Origin: Maribellus sediminis
Lineage (GTDB): Bacteria; Bacteroidota; Bacteroidia; Bacteroidales; Prolixibacteraceae
Assembly: GCF_011799805.1 (NCBI RefSeq)
Contig: NZ_WXUB01000001.1
Span: forward strand, 1,715,602 to 1,779,601
Direction of reading: 5' to 3'
DNA length: 64,000 nt
Positions 1 to 8,904 of the stretch are shown here, in pieces. Every line of letters starts with the position of its first letter. The stretch's first letter is position 1. The notes beneath the pieces are model-generated. The model was not told the DNA's origin. It did not search any database and worked only from the letters and a program-made list of their open reading frames with translations. The position numbers and the translations under genes were made by a program.

Positions 1-2
1 GT

Positions 3-1754
3 ATGGCCGGGATATTCGATCTGGATGATATGGTTTTTGATGCTTCCGAAATGCGAAAAATGATTGTAGAATTTACGCCTGACGGTAAAATTGTCCCTTT
101 AAATGAGGAAACACAATGGCTGAAAACAGACGACGAACACATTGCCAGCTATTTTGTGATTAACGACCAATCATTGCGGATTAAAAACGACAAAGTCACG
201 CTGCATTACAAGTATTTTTACTATTCCGATGAAAACCAGTTGTTGCTTACCGTTACCGAAAATGAGGCTGCATCATTAATCTCGGATATCAACAAAAAAC
301 TTATCGATCGTATTTCAAATCAATCGCCAGATAAATTGGCAGATATTATTACATCGATACTTTATAATAATGAAGCGCTTCACGAAATTATTAATAACGC
401 ACTTGTAGATATGATTTCGGGGAAACTTGATTTTATTAATGACATCAATCCCGATGAAGCTTCGAAATATTTGGCTGAAGAAATCTTAATGGCACTTCAG
501 TCCATCGATTGGGAGACAAAACTTACGGAAATCCTAAAAGAAGAACTGGAGAAAATTACCGGCATTGATGCCGAAGCCGTGGCGCAGCAAATGTCGACCG
601 CCATTGCCTTAAAAATCAACGAATCACTTAGTGTTGAAAATATTTATGATTTCGTACTTCCGTATCTCGATAATCTGGTTTCGAATCCCGAACAAAGTTC
701 GGAGCAAATTGCCCAGCTTATTGTGCAACTGTTTTTTACGGTTTTTAACCAGGATAACCTGCAAGCAATAATTTCACATGCCTGGGCCGATTTTACCATG
801 TTAGAAGATGAGCGTGTAGCAGAAATATCGTCGAAACTCACCAATATTGTTCAGGATTTATGGATAAACGAAGATGCTTTGGTTTCACTATTATTGCCGT
901 TTACCCTGAAAATTGATGAGACTTCGATACTTAAAATGGGTGAGCTAGCAGACCAGGCTACCGAATCAATTAGAGTGGTGGTAGGCAAAATAAATGAAAC
1001 CTTCCCCGACCTGAATTTGACGCCTGACTACGAAAATTTAAACAGTTCGATTAAAACGATTTTTATTGCCGCTAAGCCGGCCATTGGTTTGGCAGGTGGC
1101 CCAGAAAAAGCTGCCCAGGGTGTAGCCAATATCGTGTTGGATAACTTCATCACAACAGAATTGTTGAACAACACATTTAGCTCTACTATAAAATACCTGC
1201 AAACCATTGATGCCGATATGGTTGGCGAAAAGATAGCAAGCTGGTTGGTGAACCTCGAAGAGAAACTTGCACCGGAAATTATTGAAAATCTAAAGCAATT
1301 GTTTGGGCCAATTCTTGAAAATATAAATCCTGAGTTTACCGCCTTTAAAATTGCCAAAGCTTTAAATGGTTTTATTGGCGAATCAGTAACGCCGGAGGCA
1401 TTGAACAGTCTGATTTACCCAATTCTTAAAGCATTTACCGAAATTAATGCCGAGGCAGTAGCCAACTTTATAGCCGTAAAACTTTTGGAATCCGACCTTA
1501 TTAATGGCATCATAAATCAAGAAAATTTGGTACAAATACTATTGCCTGTTTTAACAGCCATTTCGGATTCAGACACTAAAGAAATTGCTCAAAGCCTGAT
1601 AAATGCAATTCTAAACACAGGAATCTTTGAAGATATTCTTACTGAGGAAAGAGCATCAACCCTTATTGCTGTGTTAATTTATAATGCATCCTGGGAAGAA
1701 GTAAAAATCGTAAACAATTTTAAAGAAGCAACCATAATCCTGCGTCATGAATAA
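3..1754 (+). CDS. Helical-repeat protein of unknown function (5' end probably outside window)
   Basis: I do not recognise this protein. The 583 visible residues are acidic and appear almost wholly alpha-helical. Loosely repeated blocks of about 40-60 residues follow a pattern of hydrophobic helix, 'LLP.L' or 'IYP.L', then an I.A/D-rich helix (for example near residues 450-480, 480-520 and 520-570), which suggests a HEAT-like solenoid. The first ATG lies two bases into the window and is not preceded by a visible signal peptide, so the true start is probably upstream. The stop overlaps the next gene by 8 bp, so it is translationally linked to the two outer-membrane barrel genes that follow. That context suggests an envelope role, which is inference only. 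Confidence 0.6.
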   Translation: MAGIFDLDDMVFDASEMRKMIVEFTPDGKIVPLNEETQWLKTDDEHIASYFVINDQSLRIKNDKVTLHYKYFYYSDENQLLLTVTENEAASLISDINKKLIDRISNQSPDKLADIITSILYNNEALHEIINNALVDMISGKLDFINDINPDEASKYLAEEILMALQSIDWETKLTEILKEELEKITGIDAEAVAQQMSTAIALKINESLSVENIYDFVLPYLDNLVSNPEQSSEQIAQLIVQLFFTVFNQDNLQAIISHAWADFTMLEDERVAEISSKLTNIVQDLWINEDALVSLLLPFTLKIDETSILKMGELADQATESIRVVVGKINETFPDLNLTPDYENLNSSIKTIFIAAKPAIGLAGGPEKAAQGVANIVLDNFITTELLNNTFSSTIKYLQTIDADMVGEKIASWLVNLEEKLAPEIIENLKQLFGPILENINPEFTAFKIAKALNGFIGESVTPEALNSLIYPILKAFTEINAEAVANFIAVKLLESDLINGIINQENLVQILLPVLTAISDSDTKEIAQSLINAILNTGIFEDILTEERASTLIAVLIYNASWEEVKIVNNFKEATIILRHE

Positions 1755-2808
1755 ATACCTAACCATTTTTACAATAGCATTAATTTTTGGGCTTTTTGCT
1801 ACGCGTGCAAACGGACAAGGTTCTGTTCCCAATAGAGCGCTCAGCGATGTATATAAAGAATACACCGATAGTTTAAAACGTACTCCTTACCGTTGGCATT
1901 GGCCTCTCATGGGGGCAAAATTGAGGAAGCTTGGCTTCGATCTGCCCTATCCCAACGGTTTGATGATAAATTATGCCTATTCACAGCAATACCTAACCCT
2001 GAGTGATGTTCATGTTGGCTTTGATCCTAATAATTTAACACCAATTGATGGATTTGCCCGGTTTGGCCAAATAAAGGCAAATGTTAATGCGATTTCTGTT
2101 CGATATGATTTTTGGTTACTTCCCTTTGTAAATTTTTCAATACTTGGAGGACGTATAAATGCAGATACGAATGTTGATCTTGGTTTACCTTTCGAAGCCA
2201 GTTTTGTGGCTCATTCACAAGGTACATCCTTAGGTTGGAATGTAGTTGGAGCCGGTGGTCTTGGGCCAATTGTTGTTAACGGAGATTTTACGCAGGTTTT
2301 TACCTGGACTGCCAACACCGAAAAACCCTCGAAAACCAATGTAATTGGTGCAAGGTTAGGACATATGTTTCGCTTCAAAAAAACGCCTTATCGTAACTTT
2401 GTGGTACTTGCCGGGGGGCAATACCTAAAACTGAATAAAGCAAGTACGGGGATGGCAGATTTAGAAAAAGTGGCAGGTATTACACCCGAAGACAAAGTTC
2501 GTATAAGCGAACAATTGGACGATTGGTATTTTGGTCTTCCGGGCAGGGAGCAGGAGATTTTAGGTGGACTATATCAAGGCTTGGACTCCTGGTTAAATAA
2601 CACAGGGGGAACGAACTTACATTACTCCTTTAATAAAAAATTACAATATCCGTGGAGTATGACGGTTGGATTTAACTATCAGCATAACAAACGTTACCAG
2701 TTTACAGGAATATACAGTTTTTTAGGTAGCCGTAATCAGTTTGCTTTCGGAATTACTTATCGTTTTGGCTTCAGAGGTAAAAATTATTTGCAAGGACTTA
2801 CATTGTAA
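1747..2808 (+). CDS. Predicted outer-membrane beta-barrel protein
   Basis: A 353-residue protein with an N-terminal signal peptide (hydrophobic residues 4-18, cleavage near ANG/Q at 22-24). Many alternating hydrophobic/aromatic strands end in the aromatic-terminated strand 'FAFGITYRFGF', typical of an outer-membrane barrel although about eight residues follow it. No named family is recognised. The start overlaps the end of the preceding gene by 8 bp and a second barrel gene follows after 26 bp, so the three are probably one operon. The barrel call rests on pattern only; a periplasmic beta-rich protein is the alternative. Confidence 0.6.
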   Translation: MNKYLTIFTIALIFGLFATRANGQGSVPNRALSDVYKEYTDSLKRTPYRWHWPLMGAKLRKLGFDLPYPNGLMINYAYSQQYLTLSDVHVGFDPNNLTPIDGFARFGQIKANVNAISVRYDFWLLPFVNFSILGGRINADTNVDLGLPFEASFVAHSQGTSLGWNVVGAGGLGPIVVNGDFTQVFTWTANTEKPSKTNVIGARLGHMFRFKKTPYRNFVVLAGGQYLKLNKASTGMADLEKVAGITPEDKVRISEQLDDWYFGLPGREQEILGGLYQGLDSWLNNTGGTNLHYSFNKKLQYPWSMTVGFNYQHNKRYQFTGIYSFLGSRNQFAFGITYRFGFRGKNYLQGLTL

Positions 2809-2834
2809 TACTAAAGTGGTCTAAAACAAAATAA

Positions 2835-4052
2835 ATGATTTTTCACACTCATATCTTTATAAAGAACATCGTTTATCGATGGTGGGGAAGCATTTGTTCA
2901 ACAGTTATCCTAAAAGTTCTGTTACTGTTGTTTTTCATGCTGAACCTTTCATCCTTAACGCATGCTCAGCGTCCCGGACAAAACATTCGGAAAATGAACA
3001 AGATGATGGATGAGTTGTACTACGACGAATCTGATACAAGCAGGCTTAGCAATCAACAAAAAGGCATACTCCCAATTCCAATTATAGTTACCGAACCCGC
3101 GTTGGGCGGATTTGGAGGCGGTGTGGCACTTGGATATCTGCACTCAAACAAACGTAGTTTGAGAAAAGATACACCTGCAAACGTTACGGGCATTTTTGGA
3201 GGAATGACTATGAACAAGTCGTGGTTATATGGGGTAGCACATTCGGGAACCATTCTCAACGACCACATCCGATATACAGGGGGACTGATGGATTCGAGAG
3301 TAAACATTGCCTTTTACAGAGAGTTTTTATCCGTAACCATTCCGCTGAAAGTTAGAATGGATATTTGGGGTACAGCGCATAAATTGTTATTCCGGCTTGG
3401 CGAGACAGACCTGTTTTTGGGGCCGCGGTATATTTTTTCGAAAACCGTGAGCCACCCTGATATATCTACAGATAATCCTGGTCTTGATTCTTTAATCAAT
3501 AGTATAACCGGTAAATCTAAGTTGGGCCTCTTGGGTTTAGTATTCAGCTTTAAGAATGTAAAAAATACCTTTTCGCCGGATAAGGGATTTGATGTAGGTA
3601 TATATATCGATTATAATGCCACTTTTTTTGGGGGTGATGAAAATTTTCTAAAAACTGAAACTTATGCCAAGTACTATTTTGAACCTGTATCAAAAATCTA
3701 TGGCGCCATACGTTTGGAAGGACAATTTATCGAAAGTAACGCGCCGTTTTATGCCATCCCTTATGTAGATTTACGTGGAGTTCCTGCTATGCGATACCAG
3801 GGAGAAAATGTGATTTTGGCAGAAACGCAGTGGAGATGGGCTTTTTATAAAGATTTGTCGGTACTTGGTTTTGTAGGAGGTGCAAAGGCGATGAATAATT
3901 TTTCGAATTTCAAAGATGCTGAATGGATTTACAACTATGGGGGTGGGGTAAGATTTGCACTAAAAAAACTATTTCGGATAAGGCTTGGCATTGACACGGC
4001 TTGGAGTAATGAGGATTTTGCCTGGTATATTTCCGTTGGCAGCTCATTTTAA
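2835..4052 (+). CDS. BamA/TamA-like (surface antigen D15-type) outer-membrane protein
   Basis: A 405-residue protein whose N-terminal hydrophobic segment (about residues 24-44, ending THAQ) is a signal peptide. After a short linker comes 'PIPIIVTEPALGGFGGGVAL', the form of the first barrel strand in BamA/TamA/D15-like barrels of Bacteroidota, and the C-terminus 'FAWYISVGSSF' ends in the Phe expected for an outer-membrane barrel. No POTRA repeats are visible, so it is a barrel-only member and unlikely to be the essential BamA. An internal ATG at 2938 would leave only a stub of signal peptide, so the upstream ATG is kept. It closes the three-gene group starting at the window edge and is followed after 15 bp by an ABC ATPase gene. 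Confidence 0.65.
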   Translation: MIFHTHIFIKNIVYRWWGSICSTVILKVLLLLFFMLNLSSLTHAQRPGQNIRKMNKMMDELYYDESDTSRLSNQQKGILPIPIIVTEPALGGFGGGVALGYLHSNKRSLRKDTPANVTGIFGGMTMNKSWLYGVAHSGTILNDHIRYTGGLMDSRVNIAFYREFLSVTIPLKVRMDIWGTAHKLLFRLGETDLFLGPRYIFSKTVSHPDISTDNPGLDSLINSITGKSKLGLLGLVFSFKNVKNTFSPDKGFDVGIYIDYNATFFGGDENFLKTETYAKYYFEPVSKIYGAIRLEGQFIESNAPFYAIPYVDLRGVPAMRYQGENVILAETQWRWAFYKDLSVLGFVGGAKAMNNFSNFKDAEWIYNYGGGVRFALKKLFRIRLGIDTAWSNEDFAWYISVGSSF

Positions 4053-4067
4053 ATCATGTGAAATTTT

Positions 4068-4790
4068 ATGGAACAGTTAAAAATAAAAGACCTTGAATTT
4101 AAATGGAACGGACAAGAAAATCCACTCCTAAGAATTGACCATTTGAGGATTGAAAAAGGTGAACGCTTTTTTTTGCAGGGAGAAAGTGGAAGTGGAAAAA
4201 CTTCGCTGTTAAGTTTGCTGGCAGGAATAACTACTCCGCAAAAAGGAGCCATTGAATTGCTGGGACAGCTGATAAACAAAATGAAAGCGGGCGAACGCGA
4301 TGAGTTCCGTGCCAGCTATATGGGCTATATTTTTCAACAGTTTAATCTGGTTCCGTACCTCTCGGTTATCGAAAATGTTACACTTCCATGCCAGTTCTCA
4401 AACCACCGGAATAAGGCAGTTTTGGCATCTGGGAGCAATGCCAGGGATGAAGCCATTCGTTTGCTTGATCATGTTGGTTTGGCCGGTAAAGAAGTTCTGC
4501 ATAAACCGGTAACTGAATTAAGTATGGGGCAACAACAACGTGTTGCAGCTTGCCGTGCCCTTATCGGAAGCCCGGAGATTATTATTGCCGACGAACCCAC
4601 TTCTTCGTTGGATGAGAAAGCTCAACAAGCTTTTATTCGTTTGCTTTTGGCAGAATGCTCAGCCAACCAAGCTACACTGGTGTTTGTGAGTCACGATGCC
4701 AAATTTTCGCATCTTTTTGATAAAAGTGCGCGCCTTGAAAACGGTGGAATTATTTATACCGAACAAAAAAGCAAAGGAGGTGCAAAATGA
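4068..4790 (+). CDS. ABC transporter ATP-binding protein, LolD/MacB-type
   Basis: A 240-residue ATPase with all motifs visible: Walker A GESGSGKT (38-45), Q-loop Gln90, signature LSMGQ (151-155), Walker B IIIADE followed by PTSSLD (171-182) and an H-loop His in VSHD. Size and motif form fit the MacB/LolD/FtsE branch that pairs with FtsX-like permeases and drives extraction or export rather than import. The stop overlaps the ATG of the permease gene (ATGA), so both subunits are made together. The following DUF3299 gene and the His-rich loop of the permease point to a metal- or envelope-related substrate, but that is inference. Confidence 0.9.
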   Translation: MEQLKIKDLEFKWNGQENPLLRIDHLRIEKGERFFLQGESGSGKTSLLSLLAGITTPQKGAIELLGQLINKMKAGERDEFRASYMGYIFQQFNLVPYLSVIENVTLPCQFSNHRNKAVLASGSNARDEAIRLLDHVGLAGKEVLHKPVTELSMGQQQRVAACRALIGSPEIIIADEPTSSLDEKAQQAFIRLLLAECSANQATLVFVSHDAKFSHLFDKSARLENGGIIYTEQKSKGGAK

Positions 4791-6061
4791 AATTCATTTT
4801 AAAGCTTGCACTAAAAAGTATCCGCTATCGGAAAGCCACACTTTTGCTTAGCATTCTCTCCATCTCTTTAAGCGTTATTCTATTACTCGGCGTTGAGCGT
4901 ATCCGTTCGGGAATTCACGATAGTTTTACCAGTACCATTTCAGGAACCGATCTTGTGGTGGGAGCCAGAACCGGAAATATTTCGTTGTTGTTATCTACCG
5001 TTTTTCATATTGGTTACACCAATCAGAATGTCAGTTGGGAAAGTTATGAAGCTATTTCTTCCTCACCTGAAGTGTCGTGGGGTATTCCGCTTTCGCTGGG
5101 TGATTCGCATAGAGGATTTCCAGTGTTGGGAACGACTGCTGATTTTTTCACCCATTATAAATACGGTCATAACCTTGCTGTTCAACCAAAAACTGGAAAC
5201 ACTAACATCGGGGAAATGAATTGTGTTCTTGGATCAAAAGTGGCAAAGGAACTGGGTTATGAAGTTGGCGACAATGTGGTGGTAACGCATGGCATGGGGA
5301 AAGAAGAATTTATGAAACACGATGATGAACAATTTGTGGTAACCGGAATATTGAGTTCTACCGGTACACCGGTTGACCAAACCGTTTTTGTTTCGCTGTT
5401 TGCCATGGATGCTATACATTCGCATTTTTACGGACAAGAAACAGAAGAACACGATGTTTTTGAAGATGTCTTAAATAGCCACGAGGGACATCAGCATGAA
5501 AAGGAACCCAATTCTATTACCGGCTTTTTTATGGGACTTAAAAATCCTGCAGATATACTGGCTGTTCAACGTAAAATAAATAACTATAAAAGTGAACCTT
5601 TAACTGCAATTATGCCCGTGGTTACTTTAACTGAACTTTGGAACATTGTTCGGCCCGTTGAAAAAATGCTGATAGTTATTTCTGTTTTGGTTTTAATTGT
5701 CGCGCTTGGAGGAATTCTGGCCACTTTAATTACCAGCTTAAATGATCGAAGACGCGAGATGGCCATTTTACGTTCGACAGGTGCAAAACCCAAACATATT
5801 TTCGGATTGATACTAATCGAAACCATTGCGGTAATTTTAAGTGGGATACTTACCGGAATAATAATCTTACAAGCGGTGGCTATACTAAGTAAAAACCTTG
5901 TGGCTGAAAAATTAGGACTAATGATACCTATGGAATGGTTCACCATAAACGAACTGCTTTTGTTGTTTAGCATAATACTGCTTGGCACTTTGGTGGGTAT
6001 ACTACCTGCTTATCAATCGTATAAAAAATCAATGTCGGATGGACTTACCGTCAAAAAATAA
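4787..6061 (+). CDS. FtsX/MacB-type ABC transporter permease with His-rich periplasmic loop
   Basis: A 424-residue permease: one N-terminal membrane helix (about 16-38), a large periplasmic domain of the MacB_PCD type (40-285) and three C-terminal helices (about 290-315, 340-370, 385-415), the FtsX layout. The periplasmic domain holds a cluster of six histidines between residues 211 and 237 among Glu/Asp, which looks like a divalent metal site. It overlaps the ATPase gene by 4 bp and is 10 bp upstream of a DUF3299 gene. From memory, ABC ATPase + FtsX permease + DUF3299 sets occur in zinc-regulated loci of Gammaproteobacteria, so zinc export or trafficking is a reasonable hypothesis. Confidence 0.85.
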   Translation: MKFILKLALKSIRYRKATLLLSILSISLSVILLLGVERIRSGIHDSFTSTISGTDLVVGARTGNISLLLSTVFHIGYTNQNVSWESYEAISSSPEVSWGIPLSLGDSHRGFPVLGTTADFFTHYKYGHNLAVQPKTGNTNIGEMNCVLGSKVAKELGYEVGDNVVVTHGMGKEEFMKHDDEQFVVTGILSSTGTPVDQTVFVSLFAMDAIHSHFYGQETEEHDVFEDVLNSHEGHQHEKEPNSITGFFMGLKNPADILAVQRKINNYKSEPLTAIMPVVTLTELWNIVRPVEKMLIVISVLVLIVALGGILATLITSLNDRRREMAILRSTGAKPKHIFGLILIETIAVILSGILTGIIILQAVAILSKNLVAEKLGLMIPMEWFTINELLLLFSIILLGTLVGILPAYQSYKKSMSDGLTVKK

Positions 6062-6071
6062 AAACGTAAAT

Positions 6072-6722
6072 ATGAAATTAATTGGAATAATTTTTATTGT
6101 AATAACAGGCCTTGTAGGCAAGGCGCAGGATGTTAAAGAACTATCGTGGTACGACCTTGCGCCAAAAGTAGAATTTGATGATCCCTTTACAAGATTATCA
6201 ACTGAACAGTTGCACAGTTTAAGCCAGATAGCGAAATACCGGGAAAAAGTTGCGCCAATCGATACTGATTCGAGGATAAAAAAACAAACTAAAATTGATA
6301 GTCTGGAACAGGTATTAATTGCTGAAAATGTAAATATTGACAGTCTGTTAAGTTTACGGGCCAAAATTACCCAGTTGCGCAAAGAAAAGGCAGAAGTAGT
6401 AAACGATGAACTTGACAGCACCGAAATAAGCATCTCTGGTTATTTACTACCTTTAAATTATGTAGATAATAAAACAACCGAATTTTTGTTGGTGCCTTGG
6501 GTTGGAGCTTGTATACATACTCCGCCACCACCCAAAAACCAAATTGTTTACCTAACATCGGAGAAAGGTTATGAGGTGAATTCTCGTTTCGAAGCAGTGA
6601 CAATAAAAGGCCATATGCAGTTAAAAGACAAAACCGCTTTGCTTTTTTTAGTCGATGGATCTGATAATATTTCAACCGGTTATTCGGTGTTGGATGCTGA
6701 AATTTTGAAATATGGACAATAA
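6072..6722 (+). CDS. DUF3299 domain periplasmic protein
   Basis: A 216-residue protein counted from the ATG at 6072, chosen because a clean signal peptide follows (MKLIGIIFIVITGLVGKAQ); an upstream in-frame start at 5982 lies inside the permease gene and gives no signal peptide. A coiled-coil-like charged region (about 55-105) precedes the conserved block 'GYLLPLNY', 'FLLVPWVGACIHTPPPPKNQ', which is the hallmark of DUF3299. The Cys-His pair of that block could bind a metal. It is the third gene of the ABC operon, 10 bp after the permease, so it is likely a periplasmic partner of that transporter. No biochemical function is known to me. Confidence 0.75.
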   Translation: MKLIGIIFIVITGLVGKAQDVKELSWYDLAPKVEFDDPFTRLSTEQLHSLSQIAKYREKVAPIDTDSRIKKQTKIDSLEQVLIAENVNIDSLLSLRAKITQLRKEKAEVVNDELDSTEISISGYLLPLNYVDNKTTEFLLVPWVGACIHTPPPPKNQIVYLTSEKGYEVNSRFEAVTIKGHMQLKDKTALLFLVDGSDNISTGYSVLDAEILKYGQ

Positions 6723-6813
6723 TAGGTTCTCAAAAAGGAATTTTGATATTTATTCAATAGTAGGATACAATTTTTGCAAATAGGGAAAGCGTATAATCTT
6801 AAATTTTAAAATT

Positions 6814-7329
6814 ATGAAAAAAGTAAATTACATCTTATTCATTCTGTTCTCTTTCATGATTATTTCCTGTACCAATCAGAAACAATCAATTCGGGAAAAT
6901 TTAGAAATTGTGGAGAAATTTCAAAAAGCGTTTGTGGATCACGACATTGAAACTATAAAGTCATTATTGGCTGACGATTATGTTGGATATGGTCCTTCTA
7001 TTGGCGATTCGATTCGCAAAGATGATGCATTACTAATTTGGGATCAGAATCTGGAATACATGTATGATAAAGTAGAGATGAATGTGGCCGAGAATATAGC
7101 TATATCAAATGTTAATGTGAAAGATGGCGGGCAATGGATTTCCAGTTGGGGTACTTTAACTTTGAAATTTCAAAATTATGGTAACGAAGCAGTCATTCTG
7201 GCTAATCAAATCTTTTTGATAAAAGATGGAAAGATAAAGAAGACCATTATTTTTTACAACGAAGCAGATGCGTTGCGTCAGGCAGGTTATCATTATGTTT
7301 TCAAAGAACCAATCCATTCTAATGAATAG
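6814..7329 (+). CDS. SnoaL/NTF2-like lipoprotein
   Basis: A 171-residue protein with a lipoprotein signal (hydrophobic stretch 6-17, lipobox IISC with Cys at 19), so it is probably attached to a membrane on the periplasmic side. The mature part has the NTF2-like cone-fold pattern: helix 'VEKFQKAFVDHDIETIKSLL' type start, then 'DDYVGYGPS', then alternating strands ending 'FLIKDGKIKKTIIFYN'. Proteins of this fold are small binding or isomerase-like domains, and nothing here fixes a ligand. It stands alone 91 bp after the DUF3299 gene. Confidence 0.65.
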   Translation: MKKVNYILFILFSFMIISCTNQKQSIRENLEIVEKFQKAFVDHDIETIKSLLADDYVGYGPSIGDSIRKDDALLIWDQNLEYMYDKVEMNVAENIAISNVNVKDGGQWISSWGTLTLKFQNYGNEAVILANQIFLIKDGKIKKTIIFYNEADALRQAGYHYVFKEPIHSNE

Positions 7330-7485
7330 TGTTTCTCTAATTTTTTATTGAAGAGAGCTTTCAAAGTAGTTATACGTTGAGGTGGCTACAGTAGAAGACT
7401 TAAGTCAGTTCTATTTTTTTTATCTATAGCACAGATAATCTTCATTAGGCTAATAAGTAACATATCAAAATTTTAAAAAAAAGTA

Positions 7486-7962
7486 ATGAAAAAAAAGAGT
7501 GCTGAAATTATTGTTAGTCACAGACAGGTATTTCCCAACGATGCCAATCCTTCCGGAAATATGTTTGGTGGTCGTATCATGGAAATCATGGACGTTACCG
7601 CGAGTATTACGGCTAGTCGATATGCTTCGAATGCTCATCACTGTGTAACAGCTTCAGTAGAAACGGTTCAGTTTAACCTTCCTGTTCATATTGGTGATAT
7701 TTTGAAGTTCGTTAGTCAAGTGGTTCATACAGGGCATAGTTCTATGGTCATTCGTGTTATTGTTCAACGTTATAACCGCAATACTCAGTTAGATGAAATA
7801 TGCACCAGTGCGCATCTGATATTTGTTGCTATGAATGCAGATGATAAGCCTATCGCAGTACCTGAATTAGACGTTAGTTCTCCTGCGGCTAAAAGAGCCT
7901 GGGAAATTGGTTCAAAGGTACGCGAGAAATCATTAAAGATTAAATCGATGAATGAGTCTTGA
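7486..7962 (+). CDS. Acyl-CoA thioesterase, hotdog fold (YciA/BACH-like)
   Basis: A 158-residue single hotdog-domain enzyme. The N-terminus 'FPNDANPSGNMFGGRIMEIM' is the typical acyl-CoA hydrolase start, with the catalytic Asn/Asp region and G-rich turn before the central helix. It continues with 'TASVETVQFNLPVHIGDILK', a signature of the YciA/ACOT7 group. These enzymes hydrolyse acyl-CoA to free acid and CoA in the cytoplasm. The ATG follows an A-rich leader without a Shine-Dalgarno motif, common in this phylum. It is monocistronic, facing the minus-strand gene at 8158. Confidence 0.85.
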   Translation: MKKKSAEIIVSHRQVFPNDANPSGNMFGGRIMEIMDVTASITASRYASNAHHCVTASVETVQFNLPVHIGDILKFVSQVVHTGHSSMVIRVIVQRYNRNTQLDEICTSAHLIFVAMNADDKPIAVPELDVSSPAAKRAWEIGSKVREKSLKIKSMNES

Positions 7963-8157
7963 TAAGACATAATCGAGTTAGAGCTAGAGTTGGAACCCGA
8001 ATAATTTAGAATTCAGTGACCTTTGTAGACTTGCTAACAGGGTGTTTTTCGATGTAAGTTTTTCGTAAGTAAGATGTTTATGCTTGGGGATGAAAGAAAG
8101 GGAAAAGCTAAACGTTTGAGTTGTAACCTTTCCCCTTGTCAAGCAACTGAATAATGA

Positions 8158-8622
8158 TCAGTTAAACGATAATAAGGATTTATAATCTTTATCGTAATCA
8201 ACCGTTGTTTTATAAGTAATGGCAGATTGTGCTTTCTTTTCATGTTTCTGTTGGTTTATTAAATCAAAGTCTGCCAATTCGGCCCAATGTGTTGAGATAA
8301 TTCGATTTTCTTTAATAATTTCAGGCTTAAGTGCTGTGTGATCGATACGATTTATTGCTATGGCATCAAAAATGAAATCTGAATTATTGCCCTTTTCATT
8401 TGCAAAAGCGGCATTCTCGGCATCAAGGTCGAATAAAGTGTAGAATTCGTTATCTTCTTTCTGAATATAACCCGTTTGGTTTAAATGCATGTCTTCTAAA
8501 GGCCGGTTTGGATTTGAAAAGGTTGCCACAAGTGACATTTTTCTTTTGTTTGAAATACGTTTTAATTCAGAGGTACCATTTAGGGTAAATAGCATAAAAA
8601 TGTTTTGAATACTTCTTTTCAT
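8158..8622 (-). CDS. Small protein of unknown function
   Basis: I do not recognise this 154-residue protein. I start it at 8622 (MKRSIQNIF...) rather than the upstream ATG at 8703, because a TATTTTTG promoter box at 8654-8661 would place the transcript start downstream of 8703. The product has one mildly hydrophobic N-terminal stretch too short for a clear signal peptide, then a hydrophilic Asn/Asp/Lys-rich body. Its 5' leader is nearly the same as that of the large secreted-protein gene at 8905-10890, so the two are probably co-regulated. It may be a genuine lineage-specific protein; confidence that it is a gene comes mainly from that promoter. Confidence 0.5.
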   Translation of the reverse strand: MKRSIQNIFMLFTLNGTSELKRISNKRKMSLVATFSNPNRPLEDMHLNQTGYIQKEDNEFYTLFDLDAENAAFANEKGNNSDFIFDAIAINRIDHTALKPEIIKENRIISTHWAELADFDLINQQKHEKKAQSAITYKTTVDYDKDYKSLLSFN

Positions 8623-8653
8623 ATTTATTTGTTTTTTATTGTTATTACTGATA

Positions 8654-8661
8654 CAAAAATA
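8654..8661 (-). promoter_or_regulatory. Bacteroidota-type -7 promoter box (TATTTTTG)
   Basis: The minus strand reads TATTTTTG, an exact match to TAnnTTTG, followed by ATCAGTAATAACAAT and the ATG 32 bases below. The same leader occurs before the gene at 10890. Confidence 0.55.
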
Positions 8662-8770
8662 GGCCTGTAATCTCTTCATTTCAGTCCATTTTGGCTCGTT
8701 CATTGTCCCTTTTAGCTCAACATTTACTACATTCTTAGGATGATGATTCTAACGATGATACAATTACGGA

Positions 8771-8801
8771 AGAGAGACAGCCCGCAAAGGACTGCCTCTC
8801 T
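8771..8801 (-). terminator. Hairpin terminator of the 8905-10890 gene
   Basis: The minus-strand RNA forms a 13-bp stem with two G-U pairs and a 5-base loop. On the plus strand the same pairs are mismatches, so the structure is selected for minus-strand transcription. The U tract after it is short. Confidence 0.6.
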
Positions 8802-8904
8802 TTTTTTAATAATAGTAATAACAATAAATAGTAACTATTATGTTCTTATTTCATTGTGTTTCACCTGATCCTGGACAACAGATTGTTTGCATTTCTGATT
8901 CAAA

